From assembly GCF_033118175.1 (NCBI RefSeq), contig NC_083697.1, forward strand, positions 20,930,001 to 20,994,000: a stretch of DNA of 64,000 nt, given 5' to 3'. Below are positions 23,561 to 36,145 of this stretch, piece by piece. The notes below the pieces were generated by a model, which saw only the letters and a list, made by a program, of their open reading frames with translations, was not told where the DNA came from and did no database searches. The DNA is from Dama dama. Taxonomy: Eukaryota; Chordata; Mammalia; Artiodactyla; Cervidae. How positions within the stretch are numbered: position 1 is the stretch's first letter; each line of letters begins with the position of its first letter. The translations under genes and the position numbers were made by a program.

Positions 23561-24359
23561 GAAATTCCACAAAAATTAAAGTGCCGCTGATAATTATCAA
23601 CAGAATACATTAGAAGCTATAACATCATTTATTAAAGATCATGTGTCATTACAAGGAAGAATTTAAATTTAATCTTATGCAAGATTAGTTGAAAATTATG
23701 GAGGCCCCCAAGAATTTCAAAATACAAAAATAGAAGGATCTAAAGACACCACAGATAGAATTAAGGTTAAAAAAAAGTCTCACAAAGGAGCAATGGGAAT
23801 AGAAAAGATTACTATGGAGAAAAATATCTACAAATAATAATAAAAGCAGGCACATTTTCTTTAAATTTAAAATATATAATGTTTTGGAAAAGAAGAAAAG
23901 CTCAGTAGAAACAAAAATATCATAGATATTCAAAATTGTATAATTATAACTACACTAAGTAAATTTTCTCTGTGATGACTTCAATAAGATGTAAAATTTT
24001 TCAAAGAAATGTACTATATTTTCTAATATTAGTGATATAATCAACATATAGAGATTATATATGTAGTTTTGTGATTGTAATAATCATGTTAAACTAGATC
24101 AATTTAAAGATTATTTGAAGGTTTTAAATTTTTCATGATGGACGTGCCTAGAAGGCCAGCTTTAATTCAAATATTTATCAAAGATGTTTATGCATCTTGT
24201 TGAATATTTTTACATACTAGATAACTGCTTTTTCACCTCTGGTAATTTTATTACTGTGATTGGATTTGCTATAACTTCAATTCAGAGGAAGAGAATAAAG
24301 ACTTCTATGATGTCAAATAAAATAGCATCATGCATGTGTAAGTGGCCTTGTAACGTACT
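23561..24359. other. Unassigned AT-rich sequence
   Basis: No repeat or exon recognised. Confidence 0.45.
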
Positions 24360-24374
24360 ATTATTGTTCACAGT

Positions 24375-24594
24375 AGTTTAGTGGTAGTTTTAGTTGCTTG
24401 GTTGTGTCCGACTCTTTGCCACCCCATGGACTGTGGCCTGCCAGGCTTCTCCATCCATGGGTTTTCCAGGCAAGAATAAATACTGGAGTGGATTGCCATT
24501 CCCTTCTCCAGAAGATCTTCCCGGCCCAGGGATTGAACTCGCGTGTCCTGCATTGCAGGCAGATGCTTTGCCATCTGAGCAACAAGAAAGATCC
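24375..24594 (-). mobile_element. Bov-tA SINE, full length
   Basis: The plus strand shows the reverse complement: GTGTCCGACTCTTTGCCACC near the 3' end and GGATTGAACTCGCGTGTCC with TTTGCCATCTGAGCAAC at the tRNA-like head. A perfect 15-bp TSD, ATTATTGTTCACAGT, lies at 24360-24374 and 24595-24609. Confidence 0.97.
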
Positions 24595-24609
24595 ATTATT
24601 GTTCACAGT

Positions 24610-25865
24610 CACAGTTAATTATAGTTATTCTTTGGAGAATTTTGCATTATGTGGTTTCTGTAGAGAGCTACATGTGGTTTAGTGACAATGGATTTCTTCT
24701 TAGTGATTACAGATTTAAAGGATTACTGAACCCTTCAGATTTTAAAACAACAGAATATCCAAGAGGATTTTATTTTCAACTCTTGTTTACTTCCTACATC
24801 ATGCATTAATGTAATGTTTGGAAAATGAGCTAAATTTTCCAGTGCTGAACTGGAGCCATCTAGAATGTGAATTAGAAAAGTGAAAACAAATTGCCCATGT
24901 GTCTTGGAAATGATGTGTTACACACAAATGCATTTGCAAGTAAAACATATTAAAAATGCGAGTGTGATGTGGAGTGTACATCTGGCTAGGAAATAAACTT
25001 ATTTTTTGCATTCATGATGTGACTTTATATAGAATGAAAGAATTAATCCATAGAACATGGCCAAGCACACTGTAAAAGCTACACAGTGATGCCACCACCA
25101 CCATCGTCATCCTTGTTATTATTGTTATCCATCCTCCTTCCTTCTAGTCGCTGACTTGTAAACTAAACTTAGATTCCTGGCTCAACTATTTTAAGAAATG
25201 TCTTAGAACTATTCTTAGTTTTTTCATCCTTTCACTGTTCCACACAGGCAGGAGGCAATGTCCGGCATTGAAATAACTGAAAACCTCTTCCTCCAGAATT
25301 ATAGGCTAATGATGGAGGAAAAATCTCTCTTCTGCTATTTAGAATGCCAGCATTTGAAATTGAGCCAGAAGATTGTTCTGCAATATCTATCTATCTCTCA
25401 AAGGGGAAATTTCAAACATTATTTCCTCCTTCATGCTTCTATCCCAACTTGACTTTCCCTCTTGTTACAAATGAACTCATCTCAGGCTTTGCTGTAGAGG
25501 AAGCAAAATGATTAAACTTACACTGTGCATGCACACACACACATGTTAAAACCCATCAGCTCTTCTCATCAATGGCTGGAAATAGCCTCTGTCTTGGCTA
25601 AGTTTTCTTACTTTCTTTTCTGCCTCAGGTAACCAAGGCTTATATTCTTTCCTGGGTTCTCCCTTGTTATGCTCTTCATCAAGGCCTATTTCCCTTTCTC
25701 CTAAATCTTGCTCTGTCACTGTCTGTCTAGGATATTCAAAAATATGTCCCTTTTCCTTTTGATTATTTTCTCTTAGATAAAAAGAAGTTTATTCTCATCT
25801 TTTTAAAAAGAAAATGAAAAATCCAGTTTCTCTCAGGCTAATCCAGTTCTTCACTGCTAGCTCCT
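24610..25865. other. Unassigned sequence
   Basis: No exon supported. A CT-rich stretch at about 25590-25740 may be an outlying piece of the following L2, but it is too diverged to claim. Confidence 0.4.
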
Positions 25866-25869
25866 TCAT

Positions 25870-26765
25870 AAGAATTTGAAATTTTTCCTTGAACAGCCTC
25901 ACCTTTCATTAATCCTCACCCTCACATTTTACATACACTGTGTATACTTACGATATCCATCATATATATATTTATGTGGAAGTACTGTGAACTCTATAGC
26001 CATCGACCAATGGCCTCTCATCTCTCCATCATCTATCGTTGTTTCTGGTTCTCTTCTGTCTCTGGAACTATAGACACATTACTTACTGGCGATATGACCT
26101 GAATATCTTGAAGAGCTCTCTTTTGTCATTACTGTTGGTATCCATTAATCTATCAAATACTGTCAATTTTGTTTCTAGAAGGCCTATTATATCCACTCCT
26201 GGCAGATTCATTCATACTCCCAGTTTAAAAGCTCAATTTCTTCCATTTCTTAGTTGAGCTATTTGAGTAATCTCACTGTGTGTTTTAATTTTTAATTTAT
26301 TTTGTATTTGTTTATTCTGGAGACACTAACTCCAATCATTTTTTACTTTTCTAACTTAATTATTTTTCTAAAGCATTAGATCTGATTAATATGACTCTTT
26401 TGCTAAGAAACCTAGCCTGATTCTATTGTTTTCTCTAGGATAAAACCCATTTTTTTCTTTTTAGCACAGCATCCAGAGAGTGCTCCAAACACTGGCCTTA
26501 ACCTGCATTTCTTGTTCATCACTGTCATTTCCCTGTGCATACAAACACTGAGTGCACTGTTCCATCTTTTTTTAAACTTTTATTTCTTTTTAATTGATGG
26601 GTAATTGCTTCACATTATTGTTTTGGTTACTGTTTGCTGTCTCAGCTCTGGGTCGAGTCTGATCTTTCTGCCAAAATACATTTTCTCACCCTTATCTATA
26701 TGTTGCCTGGATAAAACATTAGAATAGTACACATAGTAATCATTAAATAAATATTGAATATTTTA
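25870..26765 (+). mobile_element. L2 LINE, reverse-transcriptase to 3' end, decayed
   Basis: TCCATTAATCTATCAAATAC and TTTTGTTTCTAGAAGGCC match the L2 phrase downstream of its reverse-transcriptase palm. GATCTGATTAATATGACTC, AAGAAACCTAGCCTGATTC and AGGATAAAACCCAT match the next conserved part. The 3' terminus appears at about 26725-26760 with ACACATAGTAATCATTAAAT. A short L1 piece at 26565-26640 lies within it. No reading frame survives. Confidence 0.6.
26565..26640 (-). mobile_element. Possible L1 3'-end scrap inside L2
   Basis: TTTTATTTCTTTTTAATTGA followed by TAATTGCTTCACATTATTGT resembles the reverse complement of an L1 3' terminus. Confidence 0.4.
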
Positions 26766-26944
26766 TTGCATTTTGTTATTTTTCCCTAGTGTTAATAAAC
26801 TCAGTGTCACCTCTTCTATTTTGTCTGATCTAGTTCTGCCAAGTTAAAATTCATCACCCTTTCCCCAATCTTCCATAGTACTTGGTACACTCTATACGAT
26901 CTTATGGATAGTTGCTTATTTATTTGCCCTTCTCACTAAAGAAT

Positions 26945-27078
26945 ACAGACTGAAGTCAGGAGAACTCAAGTTCAAATCTTAGCTTTACCACTTGCCAGCT
27001 TGATGACTTTTTAGTCTATTTGGCCAAGATGTATATTGAGCATAATGTCTAACACCTAACTTAATACTTAATGAATGT
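26945..27078 (+). mobile_element. MIR SINE
   Basis: CAAGTTCAAATCTTAGCTTT, ACCACTTGCCAGCTTGATGA and a tail ACTTAATACTTAATGAATGT follow the MIR consensus. It is followed immediately by a Bov-tA. Confidence 0.65.
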
Positions 27079-27084
27079 TGCACA

Positions 27085-27248
27085 TGCAACATTGGGTTGG
27101 GTCTGACTCTTTGCCAACCTATGGACTCTAGCCCACCAGGCTTCTCTGTGCATGGCATTCTCCAGGCAAGAAGACTGGAGTAGATTCCCATGCCCTCCTC
27201 CAAGGGATCTTCCTGACCCAGGAATCGAACCTGCCTCTCTTATGTCAG
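27085..27248 (-). mobile_element. Bov-tA SINE fragment
   Basis: The reverse complement of BovA is visible from GGGTCTGACTCTTTGCC to AGGAATCGAACCTGCCTCTC. The tRNA-like head is incomplete. Confidence 0.88.
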
Positions 27249-27509
27249 TTCTTGTCCTTTTTCTCCTTCTCCTCTCCATTTATTCTCTATCATCTATCAC
27301 AGTGCAAATAGTTAATGCTCAGTTATTACACTGTTGTTGAACTGAATTAAAGCAAATTCATAGGCGCGCCAACTCAGATCTCTAATGAGACTTCAGGATT
27401 TAAGGAATCAAAATATTCACTTGATAGAATTTTGGTATGATTATGATCAGGTTTGTTCTTAGTATAACACATGACAACTTTGCCCTGTTAATTATAATTA
27501 CAGCATAAT

Positions 27510-27665
27510 TAGGCACTGCCAGAAACAGGGTCAAACATTTCTAAACATCATTCATTTTATCCACAAATTAACCTCATGAAGTAGGTGCTATGATCACACC
27601 CAGGGCACCATGAGGAGTGAGCAACAAAATTGGAATGTAAAACAAGGTTGTCTGAGTTGAAATCA
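27510..27665 (-). mobile_element. MIR fragment
   Basis: TAGGCACTGCCAGAAACAGG, CATTCATTTTATCCACAAAT and TTAACCTCATGAAGTAGGTG fit the MIR consensus in reverse complement. Confidence 0.55.
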
Positions 27666-28169
27666 TATCCACTATATTACATTAGCACCATCTCTGTTTC
27701 TGGCTCAGTTCTCTCATTTCCTATATATAAGTTGAATACTTTTAAAGGAAATTGTTAATGGAACTGAGATTGTATATCTTGCAGAGCTGGAAATACAGAT
27801 CTAGAGATATGAAATTTGAATATTGGAATATGTGGATTATGGTAGGATTTGAAGGGATAATGGGATGAGAGTCTAATAATCAAGAAAGACTTAGGCCAGC
27901 AGAATGATAGACCAAAAACCAAGGAAAGCCTTTCCATTGACCTACGTATGTAGACTGCTTAACCCCAGTCCAGTGGAAAATTTCTTCATGTGTCTTGTGA
28001 AAAAGACATGAATCAATGGAGTCATTTACCACTGTGTATCTATATGGCTTGATTCTGCTCCATCTGGTAGACAACCTTGCATGGTGACTCTAATCTAAAA
28101 GAAATGTGTGCTTTATGTGCTATGCTTTGACCAGAAAGATACATGTCCCCTTTCTTTATTTAAATAATA
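27666..28169. other. Unassigned sequence
   Basis: Nothing recognisable. Confidence 0.45.
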
Positions 28170-28176
28170 TGTAGTT

Positions 28177-28387
28177 TATTATTGTTGTTTAGGTGCTAAG
28201 TCATGTCCGACTCTTGTGATCTCATTGACTGTAGCCCACCAGGCTCCTCTGTGCATGGGATTTTTCAGGCAAGAATACTGGAGTAGGTAACCATTTCCTT
28301 CTCCAGGGGATCTTCTGACTCAGGGATTGAACCTGAGTCTCCTGCATTGCAGGTGGATTCTTTATCACTGAGCCATCTGGGAAGCCA
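28177..28387 (-). mobile_element. Bov-tA SINE, full length
   Basis: GCTAAGTCATGTCCGACTCT near the left edge and TTTATCACTGAGCCATCTGG at the right edge give both ends in reverse complement. A 7-bp TGTAGTT at 28170-28176 and 28393-28399 is a plausible short TSD. Confidence 0.94.
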
Positions 28388-28399
28388 CAGTGTGTAGTT

Positions 28400-30840
28400 A
28401 AATAAATATAAAATATTTCTGAGTTTAGTGGTAGAATATTCTTGCTATAACAAAAACTAAATTTTAGAATATCAAAAGTTATTTGAAGAAAGTTGAGCAT
28501 ACTATGGGAACGTATAAATATTTCTTTTCTGAGTCCAAATAAAATGAGATTTTAGAAGCAATATTTTTCTTTTTATGTAATCTATTTACAGTGAGGATTA
28601 TATGTGCCATTTTGAAAAAAATAAGAGTATGCAATAAAAATAATTTTCACTCAGGTCCTTGAACAGTGTGTAATTTTCCCCTATGTGAGATGTTGGACTT
28701 AATCTAACAATAGAGTAGGTTATTTATACTCAAAAGCCCATGTCCAGTTATCAAAGCAGAATACTTATTTAAGCAGGAAAAGCTAGCTCATGAAGGATGG
28801 TAGGTCACAGGAAGATTACGAAGGCTTTACAGTGTTTGTAGGAAGAAAATAGAGACAAAGCTCACCTCAAAATTTCAGGAAACTGGGAAGATACTGCTAT
28901 ATTAAAAGCTTCTACACATCACGTGTTTTTGTTTCTTGGTTCAGATATGAGATAATTACTTTGGATTTTAAGCATTACTAGAGCCTTAGGATCTTTTGGT
29001 GTGCTTTTCTCAAGTAATGCTTTTCTCTCTGTCCTTTGTAACTCTAGGATGACAGGTGTCATCTCAAATTGTAAATCCTCTTTACTCTAATAAGGAGGTT
29101 TTTGTTTTTTTTTCCCCCCAAGGTTTTTTTTCCCTCTTCTAAGAGAGACACTGATAATGATTATGTGTTCTTGTAATGTGTGCTCATTTGGCTTTCTTTG
29201 AGAAGTAAACTGTTTATACTGAAAGTTTTCATCGTCTATACCCTTCTTCTCCAAAAAGGAGAAATCCTAAGCCGGCATTTCTGCATTAGGACATAGAATT
29301 AGGATGACAATCATATTGTGCCAGAAAAATGAGAGAGAAATGACCACTTACCAGGAAATCAATGTGACCATTGTTATTCATCACTTTCTCTATTAAAATC
29401 TTTCCCTATTTGAGAGAAAGCTGAAAGGAACTTTTTGTATTCTCGGGTTCCTTTAAACTGGAGAGAAGTATACAGTAGTTCAGGTTTTGTTAAAAATTTA
29501 GGACCAACTTTGCTTTAGTTTATGAAGTGTTGAAGTGAGGGTACCTCATTACATTTGTACGGATGCTGTAGCGACTACATTGAGATCTAATACCAGACAC
29601 ACTTTGACTCAGAAGGGAAATGAAAGTGTCACTCGAGTTTCATGTTTCTAATTCATTTGTCCAAAAGATGGTATAACTGAATATAGAATCACTTTTATAT
29701 GATGGCATTGTTGTGTCTGATTTCAAAAATACCCTGCCCTTTAAACAAGTTATCATTTAAAAGAGCCAGTGCAGAAATTGGCAATGTTTTCTATCACATG
29801 CTTTTTGTGAAAGAAAAAAATATATATATATTCTATGAGTCAGGAAATACTAATATTTGAGTTATTTATTGAAATAAAATTTATAGAGCTAATTTAATGC
29901 TGACAATTGGTTCAGGTTTTCTAACTTTAATGAGGAAAGCTGTACAATTATGATAATCTTTTGAAGAGTCAGAGTATCATTTGAAGTTCAAAGTGATTAA
30001 ATTGTAAAGTTAGAATTAAGAAAGTTAAGATTTCCCCAGATTTCCTCATTAAATATGTCTTCTATTTTCTACGTCTTTGTTAGAAAAGTTTAGGAAATAG
30101 TTCACAAAGGGGATGCCATGGTCAGTGCGTCCTCCTAGGAGACAGCCAGATAGCCCACCTTGCTATTGTAGCCTTCTGTCCCGTGATAGCCAAGGGCGCT
30201 GCTTACCCTGTTTGGAGTAGTCGAATTCATGCAGTAGTCGAATAATTTAAAATGTGTCTTTGCTGATTTTCATTTCAGTAAATTAAAGCTAACAGACTTT
30301 TAACATTTTAGTAAAAACAGTAGAAGATATCTGACCATATGTAATATTGTTTAGTACATTTTCACGTGAAATGATGTCGATGTATCATTTATTCAGCAAC
30401 AAAGGGAGAGGTTTTTCGTACACTATCGTTTTCCTAACCACTCAAGCTTGCCCCTTTGTGTGCCAAACCATTAATCTGTTTTTTTCCTACTATTCTGAAT
30501 TAAGTTTTTTCAAATAAAATATAGTGTGTGTTTTCCTGTGGTTTAACATACAAAGCTATAGCATTATATTTAACCTTTTCCCTCATTAGCCACACTTGTC
30601 ATGTTGACTGAAGATCCATTCCTATGTAGTGATAGACCTCCTTGTGCATCTTTTTCTGTCACCTCTCTTAATGTCAGCCTGTTAATTATCACATCACTGC
30701 TGCCAGAGGAACCAACTATAAATTTCTAGTCCCACTTCCCAGATCTTCATACTAATTGTTATACCTGTTTGAGTGCTGGGAAGCGATGTAGCAAAGCTTC
30801 AAATGATTTCTTAATAAAAATAAATACTTATAACAGAAAT
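28400..30840. other. 2.4 kb without recognisable repeats or exons
   Basis: No young ruminant repeat is present. There are T- and C-runs at about 29099-29132 and a TA run at about 29819-29831. The segment at 30105-30240 is less AT-rich and ends with a short duplicated phrase, AGTAGTCGAAT (30217, 30232). No splice-supported open frame was seen. Confidence 0.45.
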
Positions 30841-30857
30841 AAGAATAACAGCAGTAG

Positions 30858-31033
30858 AGGAGTAGAATATACACTGAAGGAATCTGGTCAGTAATATTGT
30901 AGTAACTTTGGGCATACATAGTTACTAAACTTATCAGGGTGATCACTTTATAATGTATGCAAATGTCAAATCATTTATGTAATATACTTGAAATTAATAT
31001 ATTATTGTACATCAACTAACTTTCAGTTGTAAA
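30858..31033 (+). mobile_element. L1 3' end, short, with 17-bp TSD
   Basis: A 176-bp L1 terminus reads GGTGATCACTTTATAATGTA, then AAATCATTTATGTAATATAC, CTTGAAATTAATATATTATT and ATCAACTAACTTTCAGT. It is bounded by an exact 17-mer, AAGAATAACAGCAGTAG, at 30841-30857 and 31034-31050. Despite the perfect TSD, the body is clearly diverged from the consensus. Confidence 0.88.
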
Positions 31034-31050
31034 AAGAATAACAGCAGTAG

Positions 31051-31500
31051 AAATAGGAAATACTAATAGTTTTATGATTAACATTTGATCTAATATCCTT
31101 TGACATTTTTCCTATGCACATAAAATTTGTTTAAAAATCAAGTTAATTAATCTGTAAATAAAGACTGAAAGATCACAGTTCAGTGAAACTAATACTTTGA
31201 CTTGACCTGTGTTGTTGGGGAGTTGGGATTGGTCAGCAACATGGGCAAACAGGGTCAAACAAGAAAACTATGAGTGATGAATCAGTAAGAATAGGCGTAG
31301 ACAGAGTGAAAAAAACTTCTGTTGAATGTGGTAGTCAGGCAAGATCGGCTAGTTGGCTTGTTTTCAGAGTTAGAGCCAGAGATAAACGTATCATGAATTT
31401 CATGTAAATGCTTCCCCCCCCCCCTTAATTTTAAATAATATGTAACAGTTCTAAGGTTCCTTTATTTTGAGGGGAAAAAAAGTGGATTTTTTATCTAGTG
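31051..31500. other. Unassigned sequence with C-run
   Basis: No gene recognised. A run of 11 C bases lies at 31414-31424. Confidence 0.45.
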
Positions 31501-31504
31501 TGCA

Positions 31505-31670
31505 CAAAAATACCCCTCACAACTTTTATTGAGATATTGTTGACATAGAGTATTGTGTAAGTTCAAGTGTATGGCACGATTATTTGGTGTACTTATATAT
31601 TGTGAAATGACTACCACAGTAGGATTGGCTAACATTTATCACCTCATCTAATAAAAATCTCTCCTTTGAT
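31505..31670 (-). mobile_element. Old L1 3'-end fragment
   Basis: TTTTATTGAGATATTGTTGA, then AAGTTCAAGTGTATGGCACG, TTGTGAAATGACTACCACAG and TTATCACCTCATCTAATAAA follow an old L1 3' terminus in reverse complement. It is related to 36298-36575. Confidence 0.65.
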
Positions 31671-32425
31671 AAAAAAAGCTGCAGGTTTCTGAAAGCATAA
31701 TTCTTTTGGAGAACTATATTAATGTGTCATTTTTGATAGTATAGATTACCACTGATAAATATGGATTAGAAACAGATTTTTAAATAATAAATGTATATTT
31801 CTGGGCTTAAAGATAACATTTAATGATGGCATTAATATTGCTATGTATTGTTATTAAACAAAGATTTTCAAGAATCAGATTCTATGCCTGATAGAGTCAT
31901 AAAATTCTGGAGTTGGGAGAGTCATTAGAAATCTTCTGGGCTAGTGTTTCCAAAGTTCCACTGATACTATGAAATGCTGCTACTACACACACACACACAC
32001 ACCACAGTCACACGTTCTTTTGTCAAATAATTTCAGAAACATTACACACTGTGTCTCCCATCTTGGAGTTTCATGCCGCATGTCAGTATTATAAAAATTA
32101 TGGTAACTCCTGCAATAAGCAAAATCTATCTCACAGTATTTTAAATAGGTATGTCTTAAGTGTGTTTGGACACAGGACACCTCATTTGCTTTCTGTAAGA
32201 TTTAAAATCTTTTGTGGAGCAACTTGTGGGAAATGCTAAGCTCGTCTTAATGCCTTACTTTGCATACAAATAATTTGTTCAGAGAAGGTCTGTGATTGTT
32301 AGTAAAATGGCGGATCCAGAACCAAAATCTAGATCCAGTAACTACTGTGCTGCTGCTCTGCCCACGTCACATCTGCCTTGCCCTTAGAGTCTCTTGTCCT
32401 CTGACCTGCCCAGTGCTGCACTCTT
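31671..32425. other. Unassigned sequence with short CA tract
   Basis: A (AC)9 tract lies at 31985-32002. The part at about 31897-31955 weakly resembles a CR1/L3-type 3' end. No gene seen. Confidence 0.4.
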
Positions 32426-32429
32426 ATCT

Positions 32430-33105
32430 TTCTTTGCATCCAGATTCATTTTCCTCCGCCTTCTTTGGCACCTCTTCCCTTTGAAACGCCCTCCACACTC
32501 ACTCTTGGGCCACCTCATCCACTCACAGCTTCACATGTCACCTCTATGTTTTATCTCCTCCATGCCCATCTCCAGCCCTGCCTTCTCACCAAGGCGTCAC
32601 TTCAGAGTCACCAGGCACCTGTTGGATACATTTACTTGTGTACCCTGCCTTTACTTTGAACTCGGCATGTCCAAAGTCAAGTTCATATCTCTAGCAAATG
32701 TTCTTTTAAACGTCTCTCTTTTGGCATCAAAATTCCCCGTCTTGAAGGTCTTTTTTCTTGCAGTCAATTTAGAAGTGTGTATGTCTTTAATTATTTAGAT
32801 CCAGTCAGATCCTAAATTCCAAGTATTTTTCTCTTAAAACCATCCTAATTCACTCTCTCTTCTTTCTGCATTCTTCATTTTCACTTATACCTGCAATATG
32901 TTATTTATAGCTCTTATCTTTTATACCAGTATCTTCCATTTTGTCATAATTTACATATGACTCTCAGCTTATTCACTCAAAAGCAAGTTTTTTCTTTCTT
33001 GTTATTTCCCTGTCCAAGAACCTTCAATGGGTTGATATTTCTCGATGTTCCTGTCTATTTTATTTTAGAATTTCCATAACTTGGCCTCATGCAGTCTTGC
33101 CAGTA
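32430..33105 (+). mobile_element. L2 LINE, reverse-transcriptase region, decayed
   Basis: ACTCACTCTTGGGCCACCTC, ATCCACTCACAGCTTCACAT, CCCATCTCCAGCCCTGCCTT and CTCGGCATGTCCAAAGTCAA follow in order the L2 sequence around the reverse-transcriptase YADD motif, which is itself destroyed here. The later L2 part is visible as CAAGAACCTTCAATGGGTTG near 33016. An accidental 134-codon frame (32394-32798) overlaps it. Confidence 0.7.
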
Positions 33106-33602
33106 AAAATGAATTCATGGAGGATACTGTGTTGTCAGCAAGACCATTGCTCTCTCGGATGATAGAACATGAATTATCAATAGGAGCAGACTGGTAAGGG
33201 GCTGATGTGGTGATACTGTGGACCCCTTGACTTGAGTCAAATAAAAGATTGCATTGTAGGAGTTTTATTTGATATGCTGTCATCATAATTTCTGAGCAAT
33301 GAGAGATGTGGAAATTAATAGAATGTAGTTTATTGTTTTTCCCTCATGGCCTTCCTTCTCAAATGCAGCAAAAGCTATGGATAAGTGGCCCTGAGTTACT
33401 GAATTCCTTATAGCCTGATGAAGACCAGTTATAAGGTAGGGGAAAAATAAAGGGAGGATATATGATTCTTATTATTTCTTTTAGAGAGAGCATAAAAAAT
33501 GGAATCTGTTTGATTGACACAGACAGGAGATCTAGATCAGGATTTGGTGAGAATGAAAATCACAGCCAAGTCTCCGTTGTTTGGCCGTGGTCTCCCATGG
33601 TG
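33106..33602. other. Unassigned sequence
   Basis: No gene or repeat recognised. Confidence 0.45.
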
Positions 33603-33618
33603 CCCTTTCAAAGGTTGC

Positions 33619-33842
33619 CATTCATGTGTGCTAAGTCCCTTAAGTTGTGCCCAACTCTTTGTGACCCCATGGACTGTAGCCTGCCAGGCTCCTCTGTCCA
33701 TGACATCCTCCAGGCAAGAATACTGGAGTGGGCTGCCATGTTCTCCTTCAGGGGATCTTCCCAACCCAGGGATCAGAACTGCATCTCTTATGTCTCCTGC
33801 ATTGGCAGGAGGGTTATTTACCTCTGGCACCACCTGGGACAC
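33619..33842 (-). mobile_element. Bov-tA SINE with TSD
   Basis: Reverse-complement Bov-tA, with AACTCTTTGTGACCCCATGG near its 3' end. The TSD is CCCTTTCAAAGGTTGC (33603-33618) and CCCTTTCAAAGGCTGC (33843-33858), a 15/16 match. Confidence 0.96.
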
Positions 33843-33888
33843 CCCTTTCAAAGGCTGCTCTGCTCCAAATGATGTTATATATTATCAT

Positions 33889-33937
33889 GCTGCAGGCCAT
33901 GGGGTCACAAAGAGTCAGACACGACTGAGCGACTGAA
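33889..33937 (+). mobile_element. Very short BovB or BovA 3' terminus
   Basis: Only the last 49 bp are present: GCCATGGGGTCACAAAGAGT followed by CAGACACGACTGAGCGACTG. BovB and BovA share this terminus, so the parent cannot be decided. It lies 47 bp from the preceding SINE in opposite orientation. Confidence 0.8.
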
Positions 33938-33939
33938 TG

Positions 33940-35990
33940 ATGATGATATATAATGCATAATAACATCATTCCCTTATGTTAGTTCATTATTCCCTTATTC
34001 ACTACATCTCATCAGTTCAATAAAATACATACTTAAAATGTCCAAGTTTTAGAAGGAGTAAAGCATTTATTTCATGTCCTTTGCTGAGATGAGAAGTGCT
34101 GTCTGAGGAGGCTGTTAGCTTCCATAGCTTTACCCAGGATCCCTCTCACTGTGAACCAGTTTCTCTCCTTGTCTGCCAAAGAGCCGAAGTTTCAGAACCT
34201 CTTCTCATCTGATTTGTCATGATAGAGTTTTGGTAGAATTTTCTTAGATAAAGTGGTTTTTGCACGCTAACTGAACGAAGTACCAAGTGATAGAAAAACA
34301 AAAATATGGTGTAGGCAACCTGTTATGAAAATATGAAAAGAAATCAGTGCTTTTACAATATGTGAAAGAGGTATAGACTACTAGCATTAATTCTTTTTGT
34401 TGGTTCAGAAATTCAAGAGACTCTTGAGATCCTGTGCTGAAATATATCCGTCCCAGTAGTTCTTCTCAGATATAAGAACGGATGATTATATATTATACTT
34501 TCTACCCCTTAAATTTGGGGGTTCAGTCTGGAAAGATGATTAATTTTCTTATATACAGATGATTTTCTCATTTAAAGAAGTTATCTCAGTTTATGTATGT
34601 TGATGTTTTATACTATGATATTTTTTAAAAAGTTGAGTGCTTGATAAAAAACAGATTTCTTCTTTACATAGTGGAGACAGGAGGGAAAAAGCATAAACAT
34701 CACTCCCTTGCTGGTATAGATAACAAAAATTGATGGTGGGAGTAGAGAAGAGACTATTTGACTCCATTTTGTGGATTTTCTGGAAAGAAGCACTTTTAAA
34801 TAAATCACTTTATCGGGATTTGAGCAAAATTGTCAGTCTCTAGGCTTCAAGAATAAGAAAAGAGCACTTGTGAAGTTATTTACTAACAGAGTTGTAGATG
34901 AAGGCAACTTAGCCCACAGTGTTTTATCCCAAGTGTGTCCTTCTCCCCTCCTTCTGCCAGACTTCACCTCCTCGTGCCCTCCCCGTTCCTCAGGTCCTTC
35001 AGTCCCTCCTTCTCACATATGCATTTAATAGATACTTGCTTTTGTTCTGTATTTTTGGTGTTTCATGTTTGCAGAACTGTTTGGGAAAAGTAAAAAATTA
35101 TTCCCTCAAGGTTACCTCCTATAGCAGTAGTCCACAACCTCCGCCCAGCATGCCTGCCCATATCCACTCCACAAAAAAAAAAAAAAAAAAGAAAGAAAGA
35201 AAAATAGAGATAAACTCCAGTCCCACATTTCCTGTTTTGGGGAGTTGACACTCAAATCTACAATTTCATTAAATACAGTTGTTGCCTGGAGGAAAAAACA
35301 GTAAACTACCCTTTTACAACAATAATGAAAGTTGGATGCTGGTATAAAAGTTAACATGTATATTCAAAACAAATAACCTGCATCCATAAAGACAGAACCC
35401 TGCTTTATTATGCACCGCCTGAATGTCCAGTTAGGAGGCAAACAGATTGCCCATAAAAGGTAGTAGATGCTTGGAGAGTGGGAGGGGCTGCTTGCCCCCT
35501 AGGCAGCAGTATGAGATTTTCTTTCATGATAATTGCTCCTATTTTGGGCTTCCTGCTGTAGCTAAGAAGGAAGCAGCTTATGTTGACCTGTATGCATTTA
35601 GACGGTGGGTGCTTCCAAATCCAATTATCCTCAGCTGCATGACCACCAAAGCTGTTTTCATCTGTGAGTGATTCCTCACAGCCAGGAGAGGGGGCAACAT
35701 GAGAAAAACGCCTTTCTAAAAGGCAGGAGGCGATGGCAGTGGGGGGACAAGGAGAGAGCAGAACAAGAAGGATAATGTATTAAAGCAAAAGGAAACAGAA
35801 TATAAAGGCAGAGAACCAGGCTGGTGGTGAGCCAGCATTGAATGAGAGGATTTCCAAGCCGACATCAATTACAAATACCTTTTACACAAGGCCACACCAC
35901 AGCCGGCTGGGCTGATCAAAAGCCTTTAGTTATAAGTTAAACATTTTCATTGGTCTCAAAATGGATTTTCCAAAAATTTTTGCATTTGTG
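33940..35990. other. Unassigned sequence with an A-rich tract
   Basis: No exon supported. An A18 run followed by GAAAGAAAG repeats lies at about 35172-35207. It could be the tail of an unrecognised retroelement, but no body was identified upstream. A GA-rich patch lies at about 35740-35820. Confidence 0.4.
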
Positions 35991-35994
35991 ATTC

Positions 35995-36145
35995 CCAACC
36001 AGACAGCATTGGAATCATGTGAAAACTGTTCATCAATGCTGATGCTCAGGTTGCAGTCAAATCAATTAAGTCAGACTCTCTTTTGATGATTAAAAAGATC
36101 CTGGGCAATTCTAATGAGCAGCCAGGATTGGAGGCCACTTAGTGG
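35995..36145 (+). mobile_element. MER5A-like hAT transposon fragment
   Basis: AGCATTGGAATCATGTGAAA, AATGCTGATGCTCAGGTTGC, AATTAAGTCAGACTCTCTTT and ATCCTGGGCAATTCTAATGA follow MER5A order in sense orientation. The termini are decayed. Confidence 0.6.

Noticed and set aside
32394..32798. 134-codon plus-strand frame
   Set aside because: It overlaps decayed L2 sequence; the frame is a by-product of that element.
35172..35207. A-rich tract that could be the tail of a processed pseudogene
   Set aside because: No gene-like body or TSD was found upstream, so it is listed only as a low-complexity tract.
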